Shown piece after piece: positions 53,479 through 60,271 of a DNA stretch of 64,000 bases. Numbering within the stretch: position 1 is the first letter of the stretch; each line of letters opens with the position of its first letter. The translations under genes and the position numbers were made by a program. The notes under the pieces are model-generated. The model was not told the origin of the DNA. It saw only the letters and a program-made list of their open reading frames with translations, and ran no database searches. This DNA is from Flavobacterium sp. ACN2 (lineage in GTDB: Bacteria; Bacteroidota; Bacteroidia; Flavobacteriales; Flavobacteriaceae): NCBI RefSeq assembly GCF_002303885.1, contig NZ_MRCM01000019.1, positions 62,001 through 126,000 on the forward strand, written 5' to 3'.

Positions 53479-54960
53479 TTATTTATTTGTTAATATTAAT
53501 TCTAATTCTTGTTTCCATTTTTTATAAGCCGCTTCGTAAGGTGCTGCGTTATGAAGCGGTAAAAACGTCATTACGTGATCGTTGTCACTTACATTAGCTC
53601 CAAACTTGCTGTAATCACCATCTTTTAAGCCAACCGCTCTCGCCGCACCAACTGCTCCAGTTGTATTGTAAATTTCGATTTCGTGACCAATTAAAGTTGC
53701 CACGGTATTAGAGAAAATCTCCGAACGGAAAAGGTTATCATTTCCTGCTCTAATTACATTAATTGTCGCATTATCATCTTTTAAACATTCCATTCCGTAC
53801 ACAAACGAAAACGCAATTCCTTCAAGAGAAGCTCTAAACAAATGCGCACTATTATGAATATTTAAGTTGAGGTTTAAAAAGTGAGTTCCAATAGTTTTAT
53901 TGTTGAACATACGCTCAGCGCCATTTCCAAACGGAATTACGACAACACCTTCAGATCCAACCTCAATATTAGAAGCTTTTTCATTCATTGCTTCATAACT
54001 TTCGTTGCCCATATTATTACGAAGCCATCTGTACTGAATTCCTGCTCCGTTAATATTCAACAATTTACCAACTCTCGGCGTTTCTAGTTCGTAGTTTACG
54101 TGAACGAAATTGTTTACTCTTGTGCTCTTTCCAGACGACATTTCGCTAACGGCATAAAAAACTCCTGAAGTTCCTCCCGTAGCCGCCACTTCTCCCGGAT
54201 TTAAAACATTTAATGAAAGAGCATTATTAGGCTGATCTCCTGCTCTGTACACAATAGGAATTCCAGCTGGAAGACCTGATTCAGCAGAAGCTTTTTCAGT
54301 AACAACACCTTGATTCGTAAAGTTTTCTACGATTTTTGGAGTTAATGATTGGTCGATTCCGTAGTAATCCAAAAGCCAATCGGCTACTTTATTTTCTTTA
54401 TAATCCCAAAGCATTCCTTCAGACAAACCGTTTTTAGTTGTTGTTACTTCACCTGTCAGTTTCAAAGCGATGTAATCTCCCGGAAGCATGTACTTAGAGA
54501 TTTTATTGTAAACTTCAGGTTCATTTTCTTTAACCCATTTCAGTTTTGAAGCCGTAAAATTTCCTGGCGAATTCAATAAATGCGACATGCATTTTTCTTC
54601 TCCAATTTCGGCGAAAGCCTTATTACCAATCTCAACCGCACGGCTGTCGCACCAAATAATTGAATTTCTAAGGGCATTTCCTTCCTTATCCACAATCACC
54701 AATCCATGCATTTGGTACGAAATACCAATGCCCTGAATTTTAGATGCATCAATATTAGCCTCTTTAATAGCTCTCTTTGTTGCTGTACAAATGTGCTGCC
54801 ACCAGATTTCAGGATCCTGCTCAGCCCAGTCTGGGTGAATCGAAAGGATTTCCATTTCGTTCTGCGGTTCATTCAGAACGATTACTTTTTTACCCGTTTC
54901 TGCTTCTACCAAGGCTGCCTTGACAGAAGAACTTCCAATATCATATCCGATATAATACAT
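53479..54960 (-). CDS. xylB: Xylulokinase (FGGY family)
   Basis: A 493-residue protein; the start at 54960 (MYYIGYDIGSSSVKAALVE) is chosen because it puts the phosphate-binding motif at the N-terminus and begins 2 nt after the regulator stop. FGGY features include 'GIGISYQMHGLVIVDKEG', 'RAGDQPNNALSLNVL' and 'GEVAATGGTSGVFY'. It phosphorylates D-xylulose to xylulose-5-phosphate in the cytoplasm. The near-overlap with the upstream regulator gene and the 9-nt gap to xylA indicate one operon with coupled translation. Confidence 0.95.
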   Translation of the reverse strand: MYYIGYDIGSSSVKAALVEAETGKKVIVLNEPQNEMEILSIHPDWAEQDPEIWWQHICTATKRAIKEANIDASKIQGIGISYQMHGLVIVDKEGNALRNSIIWCDSRAVEIGNKAFAEIGEEKCMSHLLNSPGNFTASKLKWVKENEPEVYNKISKYMLPGDYIALKLTGEVTTTKNGLSEGMLWDYKENKVADWLLDYYGIDQSLTPKIVENFTNQGVVTEKASAESGLPAGIPIVYRAGDQPNNALSLNVLNPGEVAATGGTSGVFYAVSEMSSGKSTRVNNFVHVNYELETPRVGKLLNINGAGIQYRWLRNNMGNESYEAMNEKASNIEVGSEGVVVIPFGNGAERMFNNKTIGTHFLNLNLNIHNSAHLFRASLEGIAFSFVYGMECLKDDNATINVIRAGNDNLFRSEIFSNTVATLIGHEIEIYNTTGAVGAARAVGLKDGDYSKFGANVSDNDHVMTFLPLHNAAPYEAAYKKWKQELELILTNK

Positions 54961-54962
54961 AC

Positions 54963-55970
54963 TTACAATGATTCTCTTATTATTAATTTTGTCGGCACAT
55001 AACACTGAGTATCTTCGTCATGCGTAATAAATGCCGCTGCTTTGGTTCCCATTTCTTTAAAATCAGTTGAGACAACCGAAATTCCTTTGTATATAAATTT
55101 TTTCATCGGGGTTTCGTTGTACGACAAAAATCCAACATCTTTCCCTGGCTCAAAATCCTTCTCTTTGCACTGCTCTAAAAAGTGTCCCAAAATCCTATCG
55201 CTTACACTGATATAAGCAATCCCTTTTTCGATGCTGAATTTCTTTGGATCTGTAATTACCTCATATTCAAAACCAAAATCGGCACAGAATTTCTTAAAAA
55301 ACTCCACCGTTTCCCACGGATGATTGGTAAAATCTGGATACACAAATTGTATCTTTTTGTACTTTTTAAACAAATCACTTGCCTCTGTCAATGACTCATA
55401 AAATGCTTTTCCAAAATCCTGAAAAACATAATTACTCGTTTTATCAGCTCTGATGTTCCAGTCAATCAAAAGCAGTTTATCTTTTGAAATCGCTGATAAT
55501 GCCGGAGCAATAGCCGCGTGATCAAAATTCATCACCACATATTTGTAATACTTCCCTATTCCGTTATTAATGATCGTTTTAAAAACATCAATATTATAAT
55601 GATGAAACTGTACATCAATAATCACATTATCGGCCAGATTATTCACAACCGAATGATATAAAACCTCCTTATAAGCCTTAAACGTATCTAAAACCAAAAG
55701 CACTTTTCTCGTTTCGCCCGCTACGTAATAACCTTTATTAGGCACAGAATCAATCACTTTTTGGTCTTTCAAAATCGAATAAGCCTTAAAAACAGTATCC
55801 CTTGAAAGCTGATAGGTCTTGCAGATCACATTTACCGACGGAAGTAAATCTCCCTTCTGTAAAATATTCTCCGCAATAGCATTCGTAATTCCATCTACCA
55901 ACTGCTGATACTTCGGAATATCACTTTCGTGATTCATTATAAACTCAAATTTTTCTTCTTCTTTTAGCAT
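54963..55970 (-). CDS. GntR-type regulator with LacI-like sensor domain (probable xylose regulator)
   Basis: A 335-residue protein. Residues about 15-87 form a GntR winged helix ('PKYQQLVDGITNAIAENILQ', 'LSRDTVFKAYSILKDQKVID', 'PNKGYYVAG'); residues about 90-335 resemble a periplasmic-binding-protein-like sugar sensor of the LacI/GalR type ('KVLLVLDTF', 'DVGFLSYNETPMKK'). This domain order is that of AraR. As first gene before xylB and xylA it probably controls the xylose operon and perhaps the whole locus, with xylose or xylulose as likely effector (inferred). Two exact CCGTTCTGTT repeats abut its start codon and a CAACCGATTG site lies at its promoter. Confidence 0.88.
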   Translation of the reverse strand: MLKEEEKFEFIMNHESDIPKYQQLVDGITNAIAENILQKGDLLPSVNVICKTYQLSRDTVFKAYSILKDQKVIDSVPNKGYYVAGETRKVLLVLDTFKAYKEVLYHSVVNNLADNVIIDVQFHHYNIDVFKTIINNGIGKYYKYVVMNFDHAAIAPALSAISKDKLLLIDWNIRADKTSNYVFQDFGKAFYESLTEASDLFKKYKKIQFVYPDFTNHPWETVEFFKKFCADFGFEYEVITDPKKFSIEKGIAYISVSDRILGHFLEQCKEKDFEPGKDVGFLSYNETPMKKFIYKGISVVSTDFKEMGTKAAAFITHDEDTQCYVPTKLIIRESL

Positions 55971-55971
55971 A

Positions 55972-55991
55972 CCGTTCTGTTCCGTTCTGTT
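55972..55991. repeat. Tandem 10-mer CCGTTCTGTT x2 at the regulator start
   Basis: Two exact head-to-tail copies lie 1 nt upstream of the GntR ATG (AACAGAACGG twice on the sense strand). The position suits an autoregulatory or translational control site. Confidence 0.6.
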
Positions 55992-56159
55992 ATGCTAAAG
56001 TAGCTAAAAAACTTTTATAAAAAATTATTTTTCGTATTAAATATGTTATTTTTTTTAAGCTCTTTTATTCTAAAAATTTGGGCGTCTTTACGCCGCGACT
56101 AACTGGTCTTTCCGTTTCATTTTCTACCCAATTTGCCATTTCTGCCTTCGTTGAAATGA

Positions 56160-56189
56160 CAAATTGAATGAAAAGAAGTAAAATCACAA
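56160..56189 (-). promoter_or_regulatory. Candidate promoter of the regulator-xylB-xylA operon
   Basis: On the - strand TTG (56187-56189) is followed after exactly 19 nt by TCAATTTG (56160-56167), one mismatch from TAnnTTTG. The leader would be about 180 nt. Confidence 0.5.
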
Positions 56190-56190
56190 C

Positions 56191-56202
56191 ACAACCGATT
56201 GT
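56191..56202. promoter_or_regulatory. CAACCGATTG operator, xyl operon promoter
   Basis: Exact ACAACCGATTGT on the + strand. It abuts the -33 element of the candidate xyl operon promoter, on its upstream side. Confidence 0.6.
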
Positions 56203-56233
56203 ATTTTTTGCTAAATTTTTTATACAAAAAATC

Positions 56234-57268
56234 TTAATCAATTAATCTTCTTATTCCATAAGGATCAATCGTAATAATCGAACCGTCTTCTAAATAATCG
56301 ATTTTGGTTACTTTCATGCTTCGCAAATGCGTCACCCCTTTTGACAAACTCGAATCGTGATAAAACAAATACCACTCGTCTTCTACCTCGCAAATCGAAT
56401 GATGCGATGTCCAACCCACAACAGGATTCAAAATTCTTCCCTGATACGTAAACGGCCCATAAGGATTATCGCCAATAGCATAACAGATAAAATGAGTATC
56501 GCCTGTAGAATACGAGAAATAATATTTTCCGTTGTATTTATGCACCCAAGAAGCTTCAAAAAAACGACGGTCATGATCGCCTGCCAAAATCTCATTGCCG
56601 TTTTCATCCAAAATTTTAATCTCTTTTGGTTCTTCAGCAAATTCAAGCATATCGTCTCGCAGCAGAGCTACTATTGGCCCAAGGGCTTTTTCACTTGACG
56701 AAGGTTCTTCGTGGTTTTCATCGTATTTATTGCTACGATATTTTTGAAGCTGTCCGCCCCAAATTCCTCCAAAATAGATATAATGTCTACCATCTTCATC
56801 TTCAAAAACGGCTGGATCAATACTGTAACTTCCTTTTATGGCATCTTTTTCGGGAACAAAAGGCCCAACTGGCGAATCTGAAATGGCAACACCAATCTGG
56901 AAAATTCCGTTGGCACGTTTGGCAGGGAAATACAAATAATACTTCCCGTTTTTATGCGCTGCGTCAGGTGCCCACATTTGCTTTTCGGCCCAAGCCACAT
57001 CATCTACATGCAATGCAACACCATTATCAACTACTTCTGATGAAATGTCTTCCATAGAAAAAACATGATAATCCTCCATCCCGAAATGATCGCCGTTATC
57101 GTTAAACGGAATTCCAGCATCAATATCATGAGATGGGTAAATGTAAATTTTTCCGTTGAATACATGTGCCGAAGGATCGGCTGTGTACATATGGGATACT
57201 AAAGGCTTTGAAATCGCCAGGTCATTAATTTCTTCAAAATTAATGTGTTCAATGCTATCTTCAGGCAT
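56234..57268 (-). CDS. Cytoplasmic GH43 beta-xylosidase/arabinofuranosidase
   Basis: A 344-residue protein without a signal peptide. GH43 catalytic residues are visible: base Asp31 ('YTADPSAHVF'), pKa modulator Asp151 ('YSIDPAVFEDEDG') and acid Glu238 ('FFEASWVHK'). 'MWAPDAAHKNGKYYLYFPA' is a typical family block. It is a single five-bladed propeller with no extra module. Cytoplasmic location and the 21-nt gap after the sugar symporter gene imply cleavage of short xylo-oligosaccharides or arabinoxylo-oligosaccharides after import. Exact linkage specificity cannot be read from the sequence. Confidence 0.92.
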   Translation of the reverse strand: MPEDSIEHINFEEINDLAISKPLVSHMYTADPSAHVFNGKIYIYPSHDIDAGIPFNDNGDHFGMEDYHVFSMEDISSEVVDNGVALHVDDVAWAEKQMWAPDAAHKNGKYYLYFPAKRANGIFQIGVAISDSPVGPFVPEKDAIKGSYSIDPAVFEDEDGRHYIYFGGIWGGQLQKYRSNKYDENHEEPSSSEKALGPIVALLRDDMLEFAEEPKEIKILDENGNEILAGDHDRRFFEASWVHKYNGKYYFSYSTGDTHFICYAIGDNPYGPFTYQGRILNPVVGWTSHHSICEVEDEWYLFYHDSSLSKGVTHLRSMKVTKIDYLEDGSIITIDPYGIRRLID

Positions 57269-57289
57269 ACTTCTATTTTGTTTAAATAA

Positions 57290-58741
57290 TTAAGCTCTTC
57301 TTTCTTTTAATTCTGTTTCAATCTGCACTTCCATTTCTTTATTGATTTTATAGAAAAACAACAATCCAGCTCCAATTAAAAAAGGGATTGCAGGGAAAAT
57401 ACTCACTAGTAATTTTATTCCATTTATGGCTGTTTGAGACTGTTGTGGTGCATTGGGAACGTAGTGAAAATAACCTAAAAATAAAGTGGTTAAAGCACCT
57501 CCCACGCTCAGTCCTGTTTTTAGTCCAACCATCATTGCAGAGAATATAATCGCAGTTGCACGACGGTTATTTAACCATTCTGAATAATCGGCCACATCGG
57601 CAATCATTGCCCAAAGAATTGGGATCGTTATTCCATAGAAAAATCCGTGTAGAATCTGAGAGAAAAACATCAGACTAATTGATGTTGGAGGATAAAAATA
57701 GAATGCAATAATGAACAAAGTCGAGATGAATAAAAATGTACCAAAAACATTTCGTTTTCCGTATTTGTCTGCGAGATTTTTGGACAAAGTAATTCCAACA
57801 ATCATAAAAATAATTCCACCCGCATTAAATAAACCGAAACCCGCTGAAACAGGATCATTTCCAAAATGATTCAATCCGATATTCGATAAAGTATCTAAAA
57901 TAGGCTGAATGAAAATGGCTAATTGTTCTTTATCGACATAATTCTCAAAATAATACACATATGAACCGCCTTTCATTGCCAAAGTCACAAAAACCAAAGT
58001 CGTCAGCGAAAGCATAATAACCCAAGGCCTGTTTTTGATTAAATCGCTTAAATCTTCTTTTACGCTTGATTTTTGTTCTGGTTTCGGAATAATTCTTTCC
58101 TTGGTGGTTAAAAACGTAATTAAAAGCATAATCGTCCCAATAATCGCTAATGCTGTCATGACTTTTTCAATTCCGACTGCTTTATCGCCATTTCCAGCAC
58201 TTTTTATAATGCCAAGCATGAAAACCTGAACAAAAAACTGAGCAAACATAACCGCCACAAAACGGTATGATGACATACTGTTTCGTTCTTTCATATCGCC
58301 CGTAATAACACCGCTTAAAGCAGAATAAGGCAAATTGTTTCCAGCATAAAAAAGCAATAATAAAGTATAGGTTACAACGGCATAAATTACTTTTCCTTTA
58401 TAAGAGAAATCAGGAGTTGAAAAGGCTAATAGCGCTACTATACCAAGTGGAATTGCCGTTATTAAAATCCAAGGTCTAAATTTTCCCCATTTGGTACTGG
58501 TTCTGTCTGCCAAAACCCCAATGATCGGATTAAAAATAAAGGCGGCAATTAATCCAACAATCAACATGATGATCGAAGAATCTGTTGGTGATAATCCGTA
58601 AATGTCGGTGTAGAAATACGCCAAATACGTCATCAAAGTTTGAAAAACGAGATTAGCAGCAAGATCTCCTAAGCTGTATCCAATTTTTTCTTTGATGGAT
58701 AGTTTTTGTGAAATGTTAGTCATTCGTGGGTTTGTGGTCAT
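57290..58741 (-). CDS. GPH-family (MelB/XynB-like) glycoside:cation symporter
   Basis: A 483-residue inner-membrane protein with about 12 hydrophobic segments. Family features are 'KIGYSLGDLAANLVFQT', 'NPIIGVLADRTSTKWGKFRP' and 'ADVADYSEWLNNRRATAI'. It should import xylose or short xylosides from the periplasm with sodium or protons. A second possible start (58723) lies six codons in. It is first in a two-gene operon with GH43, and two CAACCGATTG sites lie upstream. Confidence 0.93.
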   Translation of the reverse strand: MTTNPRMTNISQKLSIKEKIGYSLGDLAANLVFQTLMTYLAYFYTDIYGLSPTDSSIIMLIVGLIAAFIFNPIIGVLADRTSTKWGKFRPWILITAIPLGIVALLAFSTPDFSYKGKVIYAVVTYTLLLLFYAGNNLPYSALSGVITGDMKERNSMSSYRFVAVMFAQFFVQVFMLGIIKSAGNGDKAVGIEKVMTALAIIGTIMLLITFLTTKERIIPKPEQKSSVKEDLSDLIKNRPWVIMLSLTTLVFVTLAMKGGSYVYYFENYVDKEQLAIFIQPILDTLSNIGLNHFGNDPVSAGFGLFNAGGIIFMIVGITLSKNLADKYGKRNVFGTFLFISTLFIIAFYFYPPTSISLMFFSQILHGFFYGITIPILWAMIADVADYSEWLNNRRATAIIFSAMMVGLKTGLSVGGALTTLFLGYFHYVPNAPQQSQTAINGIKLLVSIFPAIPFLIGAGLLFFYKINKEMEVQIETELKERRA

Positions 58742-58760
58742 TTTTGATTAGTTAGTTTTA

Positions 58761-58851
58761 TTCCTGCAAGGTTTTTCAAACCTTTTAGGTTTCAATTGTT
58801 TTTTACAGCTCCTAAAATCAGACCTACAAGGTTTTGGAAACCTTGCAGGAA
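58761..58851. repeat. AAGGTTT-type inverted repeat pair
   Basis: Arms TTCCTGCAAGGTTT (58761-58774) and AAACCTTGCAGGAA (58838-58851) pair perfectly, with further inner AAGGTTT / AAACCTT units. It lies in the leader region of the symporter operon. Confidence 0.75.
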
Positions 58852-58868
58852 AACGAATTACAATTCAA

Positions 58869-58880
58869 ACAATCGGTTGT
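58869..58880. promoter_or_regulatory. CAACCGATTG operator, symporter operon, proximal
   Basis: ACAATCGGTTGT on the + strand, about 130 bp upstream of the symporter start and downstream of the candidate -7 box, so it could block elongation. Confidence 0.6.
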
Positions 58881-58908
58881 GTAAAATTAGTTAAAAAAAC
58901 ATACTTTG

Positions 58909-58944
58909 CAAATTTAGTTTACTTTATTTAAGATATTTTTCAAA
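58909..58944 (-). promoter_or_regulatory. Candidate promoter of the symporter-GH43 operon
   Basis: On the - strand a TAAATTTG -7 box (58909-58916) with a TTTG (58941-58944) 24 nt upstream, longer than the usual 17-23. Operators flank it on both sides. Confidence 0.45.
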
Positions 58945-58946
58945 CC

Positions 58947-58958
58947 ACAACCGATTGT
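58947..58958. promoter_or_regulatory. CAACCGATTG operator, symporter operon, distal
   Basis: ACAACCGATTGT on the + strand, 2 nt upstream of the candidate -33 TTTG, mirroring the layout at the xyl operon and SusC. Confidence 0.6.
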
Positions 58959-58993
58959 TGGTTATTTTCTCAAAACTTACGCTTTTTTAGTAT

Positions 58994-60103
58994 TTATTCT
59001 TTAGTTTCTTTCAGCTTTAAGATCCTTTCATAAGCAGGTTTGTGTTTTAAATCTTTGTCGAACGGAAGCGGATAATTGGTTCTTCCTTTAATTGGCCAAT
59101 CGTTTAACCACGATTGCCCGTCATGAACGCCCCAAAATGTAACTCTGCTAATTTTATCTTTATGTTTTAAAAATAGTTTAAAAATCGATGCGTAACGCTC
59201 TGCTAATTGTGTTTGAACGGAATCTGGCAATGCTTTAGGATAGGGATTCATTTTGGCACTTCCTTCGAAATTCTGATTTACATCAGCTCCTTTTAAATCC
59301 CACGGATTTGGTAAAACGGTAATATCCAATTCTGTAAAAGCAACTTTAATTCCTAAAGCCGAATACTCTAAAATACTTTTCTCAATTTCTTCAATCGATG
59401 GACTTTGCAATCTCCAATGCCCTTGAATACCAACTCCATCCACTTTTCCGCCTTCCGCTTTTATTTTTTTGATTAAAGCGATTGCTCCAGCCCTTTTTGC
59501 GGGTTCTTCGATATTGTAATCGTTATAATACAACTCTGCTTTTGGATCTGCTTTTGCAGCGAGTTTGAAAGCATCAACCAAATATTTTTCTCCAAGCGTG
59601 TTCAAAAAAACAGATTTTCGTAAAGTTCCGTCCTCGTTCAACGCTTCGTTTACAACATCCCAAGAATTGATTCTTCCTTTATATTTCGAAACAATCGTAG
59701 TTATATGATCTCTCATAAACGCTTCCATTTCTGTACTGTCAGCAATTTTTTCCATCCAAGGCGCCAATTGGCTGTGCCAAATCAAAGTATGACCATGAAT
59801 AAACATTTTGTTTTTCTCGCCATACGTCACAAATTTATCAGACAAAGTAAAATCGTATTTGTCTTTTTGCGGATGCGTAAACATAGATTTCATGATGTTT
59901 TCTGCTGTAATGGCATTAAATTCTTTTCGAATCAAAGAATCTTCTTTTTTGTCTTTTTGTTCGATTTGATCAGCGCTTAAAGCAGTTCCAATATAGAAAT
60001 CATCTTTGTAAGCATCTTTTAATGAAGTGGTTTCTTTTTGCGATGTACAGCTCACAGCCATCAAAGTTGTGACGGCAATTAAGCAAAGTTTAATACATTT
60101 CAT
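58994..60103 (-). CDS. GH10 endo-beta-1,4-xylanase lipoprotein
   Basis: A 369-residue single-domain GH10 enzyme with a lipobox ('TLMAVSC', Cys19). 'FIHGHTLIWHSQLAPW' begins the barrel signature; acid/base Glu153 in 'WDVVNEALNEDG' and nucleophile Glu258 in 'AFTELDIT' are intact, as is 'FWGVHDGQSWLNDWPI'. It has no binding module, unlike the GH10 at 42040, so it probably trims oligosaccharides, perhaps in the periplasm. It follows the GH115 gene after a gap containing a 31-bp inverted repeat. Confidence 0.95.
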   Translation of the reverse strand: MKCIKLCLIAVTTLMAVSCTSQKETTSLKDAYKDDFYIGTALSADQIEQKDKKEDSLIRKEFNAITAENIMKSMFTHPQKDKYDFTLSDKFVTYGEKNKMFIHGHTLIWHSQLAPWMEKIADSTEMEAFMRDHITTIVSKYKGRINSWDVVNEALNEDGTLRKSVFLNTLGEKYLVDAFKLAAKADPKAELYYNDYNIEEPAKRAGAIALIKKIKAEGGKVDGVGIQGHWRLQSPSIEEIEKSILEYSALGIKVAFTELDITVLPNPWDLKGADVNQNFEGSAKMNPYPKALPDSVQTQLAERYASIFKLFLKHKDKISRVTFWGVHDGQSWLNDWPIKGRTNYPLPFDKDLKHKPAYERILKLKETKE

Positions 60104-60145
60104 ATCTTTTGGTTTAAATAGTTAATTGTTTTTTATTGGTTTAGT

Positions 60146-60249
60146 TTTGTCATTCCGAGGAACGAGGAATCACACTCGGGAATCGACAAAGATTAGCTAC
60201 ATTCTGCACAGAATATCTAGTGTGATTCCTCGTTCCTCGGAATGACAAA
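60146..60249. repeat. 31-bp perfect inverted repeat between GH10 and GH115
   Basis: Arms 60146-60176 and 60219-60249 are exact reverse complements (core CATTCCGAGGAACGAGGAAT). The GGAATGAC/GTCATTCC ends are like dispersed repeats common in Bacteroidota. The unit could fold as a long hairpin in the mRNA. Confidence 0.85.
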
Positions 60250-60271
60250 CAGAACGTGTTACATTATGGAA

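Noticed and set aside
56626..57057. 143-residue + strand reading frame opposite GH43
   Set aside because: It lies entirely within the GH43 gene, whose catalytic residues are intact, and has no recognisable motif.
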